64,000 nucleotides of DNA, taken from NCBI RefSeq assembly GCF_013403925.1, contig NZ_JABFDJ010000004.1, positions 1 to 64,000 on the forward strand, given 5' to 3'. The stretch is from Winogradskyella wichelsiae. Lineage in GTDB: Bacteria > Bacteroidota > Bacteroidia > Flavobacteriales > Flavobacteriaceae. The notes under the pieces were generated by a model, which did no database searches, was not told the DNA's origin, and saw nothing but the letters and a program-made list of their open reading frames with translations. A program made the translations under genes and the position numbers. How positions within the stretch are numbered: the first letter of the stretch is position 1; each line of letters opens with the position of its first letter. Shown in pieces: positions 53,576-63,629 of the stretch.

Positions 53576-54904
53576 ATGTTGTTAATAAATAGTAACCCTG
53601 AGTTAGCCACAGAAATCCCTCTTTGGCCCTCAATTCCTTTTTTTATAATCTTATTAGCAATAGCCGTCGGACCATTAATTGCTGAGCATTGGTGGGAAAA
53701 TAATAAGAACAAATTAATTATTTCTACAGTGCTGAGTGTACCTACAATATACTATCTAGTACACATGGATCTCACTGAACATTTAAAGCATCAGATATTG
53801 GGAGATTACCTGCCTTTTATTGTGCTATTAACATCTTTATTTGTGATTACAGGCGGTATACACCTAAGTGGAGATATAAAAGCAAAACCAAAAGTAAATA
53901 CCTTTTTTTTAGGAATTGGATTTCTTCTCGCCTCTTTTATGGGAACTACTGGTGCTGCCATGTTATTAATTCGACCTGTTATAAATATTAACAAACAAAG
54001 ACAATTTAGTGTACATACTATTCTATTTTTTATAGCTGCAGTAGCCAATTGTGGTGGGCTTTTAACTCCGCTTGGAGATCCTCCATTACTTATGCTATAT
54101 TTAAGAGGCGCTAGTTTTACTTGGTTTTTTAGTTTATTACCAGAATGGGCTTTTGTAGGTGTATTATTGCTTACAGCTTATTATTTTATTGACGCTTACT
54201 ATTATAAAAAAGAACCTGCAGCAAACTTATCTGCTGATGCAACCGAAATAAAACCTATACGTATTACAGGTGCTATTAATTTCATTTTTTTACTAGGTGT
54301 TGTTTTTTCTGTAGCCTTTATTAATCATGATGTAATTCCTGAAATGGGTGAAGAAAATGCTCCCTATTGGCTTAAGCATTTAAGAGAAATTGTTTTAATA
54401 GCATTAACAGCACTTGCTTACTTTACAACACCAAATAAAATACGAGAAAGTAACAAATTTTCTTGGGGACCTATTGTAGAAGTTGCTGTTGTATTCATTG
54501 GTATATTTATTACTATGACACCAACCCTAATATTTCTAAGTCAACACGCCCCAAATATGGGACTTACTGATCCTTGGCACTACTATTATGCTACAGGTTT
54601 TCTTAGTGCCTTTTTAGATAATACACCAACGGCTGTAGCTTTTCATAGTGTAGCTTCAAGCATTCCTTATGCTGATAGTATTCCATTGGTTGCTAATGTA
54701 GCAGAAAGTATTCTAAGTGCTATAGCGACAAGTGCTGTTTTCTTTGGTGCATTAACCTACATTGGTAATGGACCTAATTTTATGGTAAAATCTATTGCCG
54801 AAGATCATAAGATTAAAATGCCCAGCTTTTTTGGGTATATGATTAAATTCTCATTAATTATTTTATTACCTATATATATACTTACGCAACTTATATTTAT
54901 GTAG
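53576..54904 (+). CDS. Sodium:proton antiporter, ArsB/NhaD superfamily
   Basis: This 442-aa integral membrane protein has about 11-12 hydrophobic segments. Ion-transporter superfamily motifs are visible: 'GTTGAAMLLIRPVI', 'NCGGLLTPLGDPPLLMLYLRGASFTWFF' (the GDPP hairpin of the NhaD/ArsB class) and 'LDNTPTAVAFHSVA' in the second half. It probably exchanges Na+ for H+ across the inner membrane. It is monocistronic with a terminator and not part of the operator-linked locus. Confidence 0.9.
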   Translation: MLLINSNPELATEIPLWPSIPFFIILLAIAVGPLIAEHWWENNKNKLIISTVLSVPTIYYLVHMDLTEHLKHQILGDYLPFIVLLTSLFVITGGIHLSGDIKAKPKVNTFFLGIGFLLASFMGTTGAAMLLIRPVININKQRQFSVHTILFFIAAVANCGGLLTPLGDPPLLMLYLRGASFTWFFSLLPEWAFVGVLLLTAYYFIDAYYYKKEPAANLSADATEIKPIRITGAINFIFLLGVVFSVAFINHDVIPEMGEENAPYWLKHLREIVLIALTALAYFTTPNKIRESNKFSWGPIVEVAVVFIGIFITMTPTLIFLSQHAPNMGLTDPWHYYYATGFLSAFLDNTPTAVAFHSVASSIPYADSIPLVANVAESILSAIATSAVFFGALTYIGNGPNFMVKSIAEDHKIKMPSFFGYMIKFSLIILLPIYILTQLIFM

Positions 54905-54930
54905 TAGTGATTATAATGCAGAACGTTTAT

Positions 54931-54967
54931 AAAAAAAAGCTCCTATTTTTCATATGAGCTTTTTTTA
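54931..54967 (+). terminator. Terminator of the antiporter gene
   Basis: The stem AAAAAAGCTC/GAGCTTTTTT has an AT-rich loop and T run. It lies 26 bp after the stop. Confidence 0.85.
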
Positions 54968-55169
54968 TCTATTTAAGTGAATTAATATTAAATCAATAAA
55001 AATCGAATTATTCTTGAAGTAACAACAAAATTTGAATAATCTATCTAAAACTTTAATAATCTATTACGGTGTATTCCGATGGTTATCTTTGAAGAAGAAG
55101 TTGCATTGTTTTTTAAGTCCTTGTGAAATTAAATATAGTATATAGAACCACAAACTATATGATATAGAA

Positions 55170-55219
55170 AGGAACCCTATTCTAAATAATGAGATGATCA
55201 TTACATAAAATGGGTTCCT
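55170..55219. repeat. Nested inverted repeat, possible terminator of the secreted-protein gene
   Basis: The outer arms AGGAACCC/GGGTTCCT enclose an inner hairpin TAATGA/TCATTA. It lies about 70 bp beyond the stop of the minus-strand gene at 55289. There is no strong T run, so its role is uncertain. Confidence 0.5.
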
Positions 55220-55288
55220 AATCAATTTCAGTTCTTAAGTGATACAAAAACTAATAAGCTATAAAACTTTTAGGGAAAGCTTATAACA

Positions 55289-57616
55289 CTAATTAGACTT
55301 TAGTAATCGCTTAGTAATACTACCTTTAGTCGTTTTTACATTTACCAAATATACTCCTGGTGATAAATCACTAACATTAATCTCATCATTAGGGTTCTTA
55401 ACAGTTTTAACGTCTTGACCAGTTAAAGTATAAATAGTAACAGCTATTACGTTAGCATCACTGTGTACTGAAAAGCTATTTTTGGTTGGGTTTGGGTATA
55501 ATTGAATTGGGGTATCATTTAATATTTCAGAATTAACGGATAAGGTTTCTAAATCAATATCATATTTTATTAAACCTAAATCGTGTACTCCCAAATAAAC
55601 ACTTACTGCATCTTCAGTAAAAATAAATGCAGAAGACTCTGTAAAAGGATAGTTTAACCTCCCTGGTGATATTTCAGTCCAAGTACCTCCTAAGTCCGTG
55701 CTGATGATAATTTTTGCTTTGGCCACTGGCAACGGCACGTTAAATCCATCAGAGTAATGTGTAACTCCTACTATGGTATTCTCTGTAACAGATGAAAAGG
55801 CAACGTTATCCGTAAATTCTGTTGAAATAGAAACCCAAGAATCTCCTTTGTCTTCAGATAAATAGATACCTGCAGTAGTAGATAACAACAACTGATTTGC
55901 ATTTAAAGGGTTTTGCTCTATATCGACTATTAAATGATCACCAACTTCTAAAGCTTCTAAACCAACAGTACTTATATTCCAAGTGGCACCATCATCAGTC
56001 GATTTATAAAAATCAACACCTTGTGCAATGAAAATAGTAGTTGCAGCATCACTATCTACTTGTACTGCCGTTATAACCTCGCCTAAATCAGGGACAGCAA
56101 TATTCTCATCAATAATATTATCCAAATCGGTTAAATCTACTTTATGTACTTCTATACCTGTAGATATCCAACTAATATTTGGGTTGGCAATAGATGTAGA
56201 TACGTCCTCTAAAATTAAGAAGAACATTGAACTCGCAATCAATTTTAAATCTGCACCATGTGCTGAACTCACGTTAATATATGATGTATTCGATGATCTA
56301 TTACCGATAAATACACGACCAGGTACAACAGGATCAGCAAACACTTTTACACCAGATCCAAATCCTTGAGTTAACGATTGAAGAAAATAGCCTTCTTCAG
56401 TATCATTTTGTAAATCTTTATGCATGTAACCTAAACGCATACCGTGATAAACGTGATTTTCGCTCTCAGAAGAGAAAGCGGCAATAGTTCCTGTTGAATT
56501 AATAAAAGGGTTTTCTAATTTACTAAGCGTTAAACCTCCATCTGTCGTTAAGAATGGATAAAAATTAGTTGTAATTAAGAGTTCATTAGCCACAAAAGGA
56601 TTATAAGATGCTGCTAGACCATAGTAATAGGCTTCTGGATCTATTTCGCTATAAACATAGTTTTCCCAAGTAGCTCCATTATCTGAAGACACAACCATTT
56701 CATTTTCTTCTAAAACGATGATTTCATTAGCATTGGTTGGGTTAAACTCAATCTTATTAATATTATCAGTAGACATTGTGGTCCACGTAATAGGTACAAT
56801 GGCCCAAGTAGATCCGCCATCTAAAGAACGGTATAAGTTTTCTATATGAGTGTCGTAACCATAACCCGTTCCCAATAATATATCATTTGAATTATCTGGG
56901 TTAAAAGCTATAGCATCATAAGTGTTTCCTGGTATTTTATTTTCCCAAGTTTGTCCTGCATCTAAGGAAACAAAGACTCCACCTAACTCTCTAGTTGTAG
57001 AACCACCTCGCATAAGAAATAGCTTGTTATCATCACTAGGAGAAATACTTACATTGTTTACAGCAACATGATCGTTAATAGTACTAAAATAAACAGAGCT
57101 CCAGTTTAAACCACCATTAGAAGTATAAAACACCTCATGAGTATAGGCACCTGCCAAAGAATAGGTCGTATGCATTAACACCACATCATTATTAGAATTT
57201 GAAATATCATAGGATTCAATTAAAATATCAAATTCATATGAGTTTGGTGGTGAAAACGTCTGCACAATAGAAGCTGTAGCTAAATCAAATATGATTATCT
57301 TGTTGTAATCAGTACCTTCTGCTCTAACATTAAAACTTAATGCAGCCCCTTCATTAATAAGTTTAAGATCTAATAATCTTGCATAATTATCTAAAGGGTC
57401 TGAATACAAAACAGTCCAAGTATCACCACCATCCGTAGACGTTACAATATGATTCGTTAAGGTAAGCGCATAAATGACATCTTCTTGCGTTTTACTATAA
57501 GTAACATCAAGTAATTGTCCATAAGCGTTTGCTCCTTCAAATTCAATTTGAGCAGTGGCTTTGATTGAAATAATAACGCTTAAGAAAAAAAATAGTAAAG
57601 TAATTCGTTGTTTCAT
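55289..57616 (-). CDS. Secreted beta-propeller (BNR/sortilin-like) protein with type IX secretion signal
   Basis: This 775-aa protein has an N-terminal Sec signal peptide (LLFFFLSVIISIKATAQ). Many repeats of the BNR/Asp-box type follow (STDGGDTW, TSNGGLNW, SLDAGQTW, SLDGGSTW, SSDNGATW, STDDGATW, SEDKGDSW), implying one or two beta-propellers. Residues ~700-775 form a type A T9SS sorting domain (IQLYPNPTKNSFSV ... VTIYTLTGQDVK ... LSPGVYLVNVKTTKGSITKRLLKSN). It should be exported through the outer membrane by the Por/T9SS machinery. Ligand unknown. Confidence 0.92.
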   Translation of the reverse strand: MKQRITLLFFFLSVIISIKATAQIEFEGANAYGQLLDVTYSKTQEDVIYALTLTNHIVTSTDGGDTWTVLYSDPLDNYARLLDLKLINEGAALSFNVRAEGTDYNKIIIFDLATASIVQTFSPPNSYEFDILIESYDISNSNNDVVLMHTTYSLAGAYTHEVFYTSNGGLNWSSVYFSTINDHVAVNNVSISPSDDNKLFLMRGGSTTRELGGVFVSLDAGQTWENKIPGNTYDAIAFNPDNSNDILLGTGYGYDTHIENLYRSLDGGSTWAIVPITWTTMSTDNINKIEFNPTNANEIIVLEENEMVVSSDNGATWENYVYSEIDPEAYYYGLAASYNPFVANELLITTNFYPFLTTDGGLTLSKLENPFINSTGTIAAFSSESENHVYHGMRLGYMHKDLQNDTEEGYFLQSLTQGFGSGVKVFADPVVPGRVFIGNRSSNTSYINVSSAHGADLKLIASSMFFLILEDVSTSIANPNISWISTGIEVHKVDLTDLDNIIDENIAVPDLGEVITAVQVDSDAATTIFIAQGVDFYKSTDDGATWNISTVGLEALEVGDHLIVDIEQNPLNANQLLLSTTAGIYLSEDKGDSWVSISTEFTDNVAFSSVTENTIVGVTHYSDGFNVPLPVAKAKIIISTDLGGTWTEISPGRLNYPFTESSAFIFTEDAVSVYLGVHDLGLIKYDIDLETLSVNSEILNDTPIQLYPNPTKNSFSVHSDANVIAVTIYTLTGQDVKTVKNPNDEINVSDLSPGVYLVNVKTTKGSITKRLLKSN

Positions 57617-57727
57617 AATATCTTGTATTTAAGTTAGGGCGATAAATATAGATACAACGAATCGTTAGCACCCTATTTTAAGCGTGACATTCCGTGACAC
57701 TACTGTTCTTTTAGTGTGACACAGAAA

Positions 57728-59362
57728 TTATATCATGGATAAATAGTTATGAAGTGTAGTGTTACCGGGAATATTTAACTTATTAGAAAGTCGCTCCTTA
57801 CGTTTCCTGCAAGATTGCGGTGTAATGTTTAAAAGCGATGCAATTTCTTTATTTGATAAATTCATGTATAAATAAGTGATATACCGAATATCACTTGGCG
57901 TCAGTTTATCATGTTTATGCTTCAGCCTATCTAAAAACCCTTGATTAATTTCTTCAAAGTGCGTAAAAAAACTATCCCATTGGGTATCTGTTTTAAGGTG
58001 ATTCTTTAACTCTCGTATCTGTTTTTTTAATTCAAGGTTTTCCACAATCTCTGTATTCTGAGATAGCGACTGTAGCACTTCTTCGATTAAATCATTCTTA
58101 CTAGACAAATACAAAGCTTTAGCGGTAAGTTTTCTATTTTTAACTTCTAATTCGTTTTTAAAACGTTCTTGTTCCAATAGCGCTAAAGTTTCTTGTTCAT
58201 GCAATTGTTTTTGAATAAGCAAATAATCGCTTTTCTCTTTAGCTAACTCTAATTCTACAATGGTTTTCCGTTGTTTATGTTTTATGGAATTACTTCTAAA
58301 AATCCACAAGATAAACCCCATACTGAGTAATGTGATTCCGATGATACTATAAAAGAAGCGTCGCTCTTGCTTTAAGACTTCTTTACTTTCAGAAAGTTCA
58401 TGTTGATAATTTTGAATTTGAAACTTTACTTTTTCAGTTTCAAACAGTTTACTATTTCTAATATCGGCTAGCGAATCCGAAGCAATAATTACAGAATCTT
58501 TATAAACTAGAGCCTTTTCGAGTTGTCCTTTTTTACCATATAAATTAGACAAATAGCTATAGACTTCTTCTCTATTCTCAACGCCTGGTTGCGTATTCCG
58601 AGCTTCAATACCATAATAAAGCGCTTTATCTAAACGGTTTTGATCTTCATTAATTTGTGCTAAAACCAATAGAATAAAAACTCTATTTTCTACTTGTGAT
58701 ATATCTTGAAACTTGGGTAATAAATTGAGAGCAATGTCTTCAGATTTGGCATATTGTTTTTTTAAGAGAAACATTTCAGACTGCGCCATCTTTCCTGTTA
58801 CTAAAACTTTAGGCTCATTCTTCAATAAAGGTAAGGCCTCCTCAATATAAATTTGAGCCGAATCAGGAGCTTTCATTTTATTAGACACCAAAGCCAAATT
58901 CACCGCATAATAGCCCACTTTGACCTCATCTCCTACTAATTTTGCCTTTTGGTACGCTTTAAAGAAATAATTCTTAGCCTGTAATAAATCTTCTTCTTGA
59001 AAATAAAGAATACCAATATTATTAAGCACCGTCATTTCCTGTCGAGAATCTAAATGTTCAATGGCAACTTCATAGGCTTTTAAGTAATATAAAACAGCTT
59101 CACCATAATCTGAAAGAAAATAATAATTAGAACCTATGTTTAACGTGGATCTAAAAACTTGTTCATACCATTGATTTTTTTTTGCTAATGCTTCTGTAGT
59201 GATTAATAACTCAATAGACTGAGAATGTTCTTTTTGAAACATCAACTCAATACCTTTATCTATCTGGTCATCTAAAGCTTTTGGAGAATCAACTTGAGAG
59301 TAACTAGCTATTGTAATCAATAAAACAATAAGCTTTATATATAAATGTAGTTTTGTAAGCAT
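57728..59362 (-). CDS. TPR-TM-LuxR-type regulator
   Basis: This 544-aa protein has a signal peptide, periplasmic TPR repeats (about 30-310) and a transmembrane helix at about 335-355 (FFYSIIGITLLSMGFILWIF). A long coiled coil follows, then a C-terminal HTH of LuxR type (LTPSDIRYITYLYMNLSNKEIASLLNITPQSCRKRKERL). This one-component architecture is common in Bacteroidetes and probably couples an envelope signal to transcription. It faces the secreted-protein gene as a possible regulator, which is inference only. Confidence 0.88.
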   Translation of the reverse strand: MLTKLHLYIKLIVLLITIASYSQVDSPKALDDQIDKGIELMFQKEHSQSIELLITTEALAKKNQWYEQVFRSTLNIGSNYYFLSDYGEAVLYYLKAYEVAIEHLDSRQEMTVLNNIGILYFQEEDLLQAKNYFFKAYQKAKLVGDEVKVGYYAVNLALVSNKMKAPDSAQIYIEEALPLLKNEPKVLVTGKMAQSEMFLLKKQYAKSEDIALNLLPKFQDISQVENRVFILLVLAQINEDQNRLDKALYYGIEARNTQPGVENREEVYSYLSNLYGKKGQLEKALVYKDSVIIASDSLADIRNSKLFETEKVKFQIQNYQHELSESKEVLKQERRFFYSIIGITLLSMGFILWIFRSNSIKHKQRKTIVELELAKEKSDYLLIQKQLHEQETLALLEQERFKNELEVKNRKLTAKALYLSSKNDLIEEVLQSLSQNTEIVENLELKKQIRELKNHLKTDTQWDSFFTHFEEINQGFLDRLKHKHDKLTPSDIRYITYLYMNLSNKEIASLLNITPQSCRKRKERLSNKLNIPGNTTLHNYLSMI

Positions 59363-59805
59363 TAAATCTTAGCCTTTTCAAGGCTAAATGTAACTAAAAT
59401 TTGAGGAATACTGAATTAAAACCTTTTGAACAATATAGATAATGGTTATCTTAATATTAAATTTTAATACTAAACGCTACAATTATTCTAGGCATTAACT
59501 CCAGACTCTAATATCTCTATTTGAAAAATTCATTTATTCTATCTCCTACTTAAAAAATTTGAAAGGCGACCTACTTTCAACACAACATGTAATTCTTCAA
59601 TATTGACATAAAAATGAAATGTTTATAGGCTACGGATGTAGTACAAATAGTAAGTAAATAATTATCGTTTTCTAAAAAATATTTTCACTAATAAACCCTT
59701 TTCTACTGTTTGTTCTGAACTAAAAAAAACTTTATAATATACAAATTTTGATAATCTCATTAAAGATTGGAAAGCATCGTATAACTATTCTATCTTCGCT
59801 TTTTT
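59363..59805. other. Gene-free stretch upstream of the TPR-LuxR regulator
   Basis: These 443 bp hold no convincing gene. Seven bases upstream of the regulator's start codon is a small hairpin, TTAGCCTT/AAGGCTAA (59369-59387), with a three-base loop in the leader. I see no clear promoter or RNA gene in the rest. Confidence 0.5.
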
Positions 59806-60639
59806 TTAGTCTCTTACTTTTTTTGAAATACCAATGACATTCGGAATCCTCCAAAATTGATTGTTGTTATCATTTTCATTGAAGCCCGTTTCATAACTTC
59901 CCATTTTTTCTACAGTTGTTTTGTTATGATTGAAGTAAAAAGAGGCTTCTGGTCCGCCTTCTAAGTACATTAAATTATGTAGGTTTAATGAAGATTTAGA
60001 GAGTATATCAATAAAATCGTGCACCGAATATGGCGACCGAGAAAAAATAAAAAGGACATTATCTTCTTTATCCTTGCCTATAACCACCATACTCCATTTT
60101 TTACTTTGCTTACTCCATCTATTTTTTTGGTTACAATCCATCATCCTAATAGATTGTGAGAATGAATTGTATTGTGTTTTTAATACGTCCCAATCTTGAC
60201 AGGTTAAATCAATGATTTGAAATTCTGGAACACTATCCGTTTTTCTATTAAAAGCAGCAACAGTATTATCGCTATTTAATCTTCCATTGTTTACGAAGTT
60301 AAAATTCTTCATATAGCCAATATTTGTAGCATGGTCTGCCATATACATGCCTGCATTTATTACAGCAATTTGATTTTCTTGCTTAGACCAGTCCTTAGCT
60401 GTTTTAGAGCTACCTCCTTTTTCTTTGGCACTCAACAAATTGAAATCATATAATTTAGAAGAGATTTTTAAAACATCTATTTTACTATCACTATGACTCG
60501 ACTTTATTGGCGCATTACATGTTGTATAATACAAACCTTCATCAATTTCTTTCCAAATTATTTCACCTTCAATAAACTTACTCGACAAAAGCAGACATCC
60601 TATTATTACAGCAACAACGACATATAAAACATTTTTCAT
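59806..60639 (-). CDS. Phosphodiester glycosidase (NAGPA) family exported protein
   Basis: This 277-aa protein starts at the ATG at 60639 (MKNVLYVVVAVIIGCLLLS, signal peptide or anchor). A start at 60663 would add eight residues before it. The domain has the NAGPA features 'AVINAGMYMADHATNIGYMKN', 'RSPYSVHDFIDILSKSSLNLHNLMYLEGGPEASFYFN' and a terminal 'IPNVIGI'. Such enzymes hydrolyse sugar phosphodiesters on glycans or teichoic-type polymers outside the cytoplasm. It is a single gene with no clear partner. Confidence 0.82.
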   Translation of the reverse strand: MKNVLYVVVAVIIGCLLLSSKFIEGEIIWKEIDEGLYYTTCNAPIKSSHSDSKIDVLKISSKLYDFNLLSAKEKGGSSKTAKDWSKQENQIAVINAGMYMADHATNIGYMKNFNFVNNGRLNSDNTVAAFNRKTDSVPEFQIIDLTCQDWDVLKTQYNSFSQSIRMMDCNQKNRWSKQSKKWSMVVIGKDKEDNVLFIFSRSPYSVHDFIDILSKSSLNLHNLMYLEGGPEASFYFNHNKTTVEKMGSYETGFNENDNNNQFWRIPNVIGISKKVRD

Positions 60640-60713
60640 CTTATTAATTATTATATAATTCAACTTTATTATTATCTGTAATTGATGTGCTTTGACTTAG
60701 AAATTAAACCCTA

Positions 60714-61817
60714 TTAATTATATTCTTTTTCAGAGATTATTTTATCGTTTTTGTATTCTATCTCTTTTTCAATTTTCCCGTTTAATTTAAAGTATTTCCA
60801 TAAACCAGTTCTTTCATCCTTTGCATATAAACCTTCACTATACACATTACCAGCGGCATTGTAACTTTTATAAATACCATTCTTTTTACCATCTACAAAA
60901 GTGGTCGTATTTTGAAGCATTTGGTCACTTGTATAAGCGGTCCAAACACCAGTTTGATAACCAATTTTATATTGTCCTTCTAATGTTAAATCGCCTGTTA
61001 TAGAATATTTTTTGTAAATACCATCCTTGTAACCATCTTTAGAATCTACAATTTCTTTTTTATTTCCGTTGGCATAAAAATTAGTTTCAGATTTTAAATA
61101 ACCTTCTGCATATTTCTTTTCACTCAACAAAATACTTGAAGAATCAAAATACATACTAACACCATCTAACTTACCATCTTTATAGGTTTCTTCCGACGCT
61201 AATTTGCCGTTAACATGGTAATCTTTCATTACATAATCTTTGGCTGCTGTGTATTCTTTCTCCCAAATCATACGACCATCTTCAGTCTTCTGTGACCAAG
61301 AACCTGTTGGTTTGTCATTTTTGTAAAACGTGGTTTCAATTAATTTTGTTCCTAATCTTGCATCCTTTAAATGCACCACCCATTTCCCTTCTTTTAAATC
61401 ATTTTTATAAGATTCTGTTCTCTGTAAGTCTCCTTTTTTATTATAGGTTTTCCATTCGCCTTCCTTTAAACCATCCTGATACTTAAAGTCTTCGTTTATG
61501 CTTCCATCTGAATAATAAGAAATGCTTTTTCCGTTAGCTTGCCCTTTATCATTAAAAGTCATTTCTTGTTCTATGTTTCCAGACATATCGAAATCCTTCT
61601 TGACACCTATCATTTTACCGTTCTTAAAACTGACTTCGGTATAAGCGCCACTATTCTCAGCAATTTTGTAATCGCCTTCTAAGAATTTATTATCGTTTTT
61701 AAATAAAACATCTTTACCAAAACGTTGGGTTTCGACATCATTCCACATTAAATAGGTGTCTTGAGCACTTAATTTTGTTATGGTAATTAAGCAAATTATT
61801 AAGATTAACTTATACAT
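60714..61817 (-). CDS. MORN-repeat exported protein (YwqK-like)
   Basis: This 367-aa protein has a signal peptide (LILIICLITITKLSAQ). About a dozen MORN-type repeats follow, e.g. 'YYSDGSINEDFKYQDGLKEGEWKTYNKKGDLQRTESYKNDLKEGKW', 'YHVNGKLASEETYKDGKLDGVSMYFD'. They form an elongated beta-sheet ribbon in the cell envelope. Databases often call the family 'toxin-antitoxin system YwqK family antitoxin', but nothing here supports a toxin-antitoxin role. Confidence 0.85.
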   Translation of the reverse strand: MYKLILIICLITITKLSAQDTYLMWNDVETQRFGKDVLFKNDNKFLEGDYKIAENSGAYTEVSFKNGKMIGVKKDFDMSGNIEQEMTFNDKGQANGKSISYYSDGSINEDFKYQDGLKEGEWKTYNKKGDLQRTESYKNDLKEGKWVVHLKDARLGTKLIETTFYKNDKPTGSWSQKTEDGRMIWEKEYTAAKDYVMKDYHVNGKLASEETYKDGKLDGVSMYFDSSSILLSEKKYAEGYLKSETNFYANGNKKEIVDSKDGYKDGIYKKYSITGDLTLEGQYKIGYQTGVWTAYTSDQMLQNTTTFVDGKKNGIYKSYNAAGNVYSEGLYAKDERTGLWKYFKLNGKIEKEIEYKNDKIISEKEYN

Positions 61818-62182
61818 CTTTTATCCGTTTAGAAATTTATAATTGATACTGATGTAAAGATATGTGAGTTAAGACAAGAAGTAATTAGCCAATCTATATT
61901 CGTTAGCATTGCGTTTATATTAGTAAGATATAATTTGGGTACTCGTTAAATCTAGATATTTACTGATAAAAAAACGAGTTCAATTGCCAACAGTCTTGAA
62001 TAAAATAAATCATCATTATACTTAAAGACAGGTGTAACGCTTTATTTTAAATGCTACTTTTTACACACTCCAGACTCCTTAAAATGAATTTAAAAATCCG
62101 ATAATACTAAATAATATGGCTACGTTAAATTGAAAAGCTGAATCGTCATAAAAACGATCGTATTATGAGTGATTATATGAGG
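61818..62182. other. Gene-free stretch with an upstream element repeated at 63415
   Basis: No coding potential is seen. At 61880-61922 a ~40-bp segment (core CAATCTATATTCGT) recurs at about 63415-63458, in both cases 55-105 bp upstream of a minus-strand exported-protein gene. The rest is featureless AT-rich DNA. Confidence 0.5.
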
Positions 62183-62560
62183 CTAGATTACATTAGACAG
62201 AATGATGTTTAAGAGTATTAAAACAACCAGAAAAACATAAAAATACATAGGGTTGTAAAAAACATTCTGATGAGAGGATTGCAATCCGTTTTTTCTAGAA
62301 TTAAGAATTTTAGTTAATATAGCCTCTGAGCTCTCTAAAATTTTCATTTTTTTTATCAAAAAAATAATACCGATTAGTATAAACACCAATGAAAATGAAA
62401 TAAAAAAATAAAAGAGTATTATTTTAGATTGTTGAACTACAATTGGGGCTATGATAGCTAAACACAATCCGCCTAATAGAGTAAATAGCCCTTTAAGAAT
62501 TAAAGTTTTATTATTAATATTCACATTTTTTTTACTCATAAACAATGTTGAATTCACCAA
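62183..62560 (-). CDS. Small membrane protein
   Basis: This 125-aa protein has three hydrophobic segments: about 22-43 (LILKGLFTLLGGLCLAIIAPIVV), 50-68 (FYFFISFSLVFILIGIIFLI) and 105-125 (FYVFLVVLILLNIILSNVI). They are separated by short basic loops. No family recognised. It lies 47 bp downstream of the lipoprotein gene on the same strand and may be co-transcribed with it. Confidence 0.6.
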   Translation of the reverse strand: MVNSTLFMSKKNVNINNKTLILKGLFTLLGGLCLAIIAPIVVQQSKIILFYFFISFSLVFILIGIIFLIKKMKILESSEAILTKILNSRKNGLQSSHQNVFYNPMYFYVFLVVLILLNIILSNVI

Positions 62561-62607
62561 CTATTTTAAATGTTACAATTTGATATTATATGATTATTCG
62601 TCAACTA

Positions 62608-63363
62608 TTATTTTAAATAAAGCCAATCCCCTGAAGACATACGCCCCATAATTGAATCTTTAAATTTATTATTAACAATAAACAACCTCGTATCAATAGT
62701 TGGTTTTTTCATGGTATCAAACTCAACGTCGTTATCATTGATGGTTATTCCTATTTTGAGTAAGTTCTTTTTATTATTATACTTAGAATTTATAAGTATT
62801 AACCTATCATTTGTAAGCCAACTGTAATTATAATAATCTCCAAAAAAATTATATTTTGACACTTCTGGCTTGCCATGTTTTTTAACTAAATACGCTAACA
62901 ATTCTTCAAACTCAGCATCACTATCGTCTTCACTTTGAGTAGAAAGGGCTATGAATTCTCCGTTGACACTTTTCATCATATCTATTTTATGAAAACTCAT
63001 TTGATTAAAATCTGCTATAGAGTCATTTTGAGACCATGAAGTCATATTGTATTGTATACCGATAACTCTGTAAGGATCGTCCAAAATTTCATTATTTCGG
63101 TAATTTATGGTATCAATCTGTATATGTTTTATATCCCAAAACTCTACTAATTGATCACCAATCTCTTCCTTAGTTTTTCCGTTTAATATCTCATCTTTTT
63201 GCCTTTCAAAGATTTCATATTTTTCAATTTCACCTTCATAAAAATCGGAAACATTAAAACTTAAATTAAAACCTTCTAAGTCTAATTTGTCTTCACCCAA
63301 TTTAGACTGTTGACATGACGTTAATATTGAGAGTATCATTAAGAAAAAAAAAGTACTTTTCAC
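62608..63363 (-). CDS. Putative lipoprotein of unknown function
   Basis: This 251-aa protein has lipoprotein signal MKSTFFFLMILSILTSCQQ (lipobox LTSC). The acidic exported domain has alternating strands and helices ('ELLAYLVKKHGKPEVSKYNFFGDYYNYSWLTNDRLILINSKYNNKKNLLKIGI'), similar in texture to many small Bacteroidetes lipoproteins. No function can be proposed. Confidence 0.65.
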   Translation of the reverse strand: MKSTFFFLMILSILTSCQQSKLGEDKLDLEGFNLSFNVSDFYEGEIEKYEIFERQKDEILNGKTKEEIGDQLVEFWDIKHIQIDTINYRNNEILDDPYRVIGIQYNMTSWSQNDSIADFNQMSFHKIDMMKSVNGEFIALSTQSEDDSDAEFEELLAYLVKKHGKPEVSKYNFFGDYYNYSWLTNDRLILINSKYNNKKNLLKIGITINDNDVEFDTMKKPTIDTRLFIVNNKFKDSIMGRMSSGDWLYLK

Positions 63364-63414
63364 TTGGGCTTGTTTAAATAGGTTGGCTATAAAAATATAA
63401 TACTAAGCGCTCAA

Positions 63415-63458
63415 AGTAAGCAACCAATCTATATTCGTCAGTGATGTCTTGATATTTG
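63415..63458. repeat. Second copy of the ~40-bp upstream element
   Basis: It shares the core AATCTATATTCGT and flanking AGTAA/TTTATATT-like bases with 61880-61922. It is located upstream of the lipoprotein gene. Confidence 0.45.
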
Positions 63459-63629
63459 CTCCATTAATCTTATGGTAGCCAATTAAATTTTTACCCTTGC
63501 CAGTAAACAAATCCCATTTTAAAATTTTCAGAAGTATTTTTTCTATGATATTACGGCTAAAATCACCTTCTACTTTCTAGTAAATCCTAGTACTTAATTA
63601 GACCCAACATTTTTTTATACTCAAAGTTT

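Larger units (their letters stand above)
54905..55288. other. Gene-free stretch between the antiporter and the secreted-protein gene
   Basis: This 384-bp stretch contains the antiporter terminator (54931-54967) and a structured inverted repeat (55170-55219). I see no plausible coding frame. A GGTGTATTCCGATG motif at 55069 is only superficially like the operator. Confidence 0.6.

Noticed and set aside
55066..55102. ACGGTGTATTCCGATGG followed by TATCTTTG
   Set aside because: It looks like the operator at first sight, but the invariant bases do not fall at the required distance and no gene starts downstream in that direction.
57685..57715. CATTCCGTGACACT upstream of the secreted-protein gene
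   Set aside because: It shares GTGA with the operator, but it is not at the correct distance from any -7 element and the other invariant positions fail.
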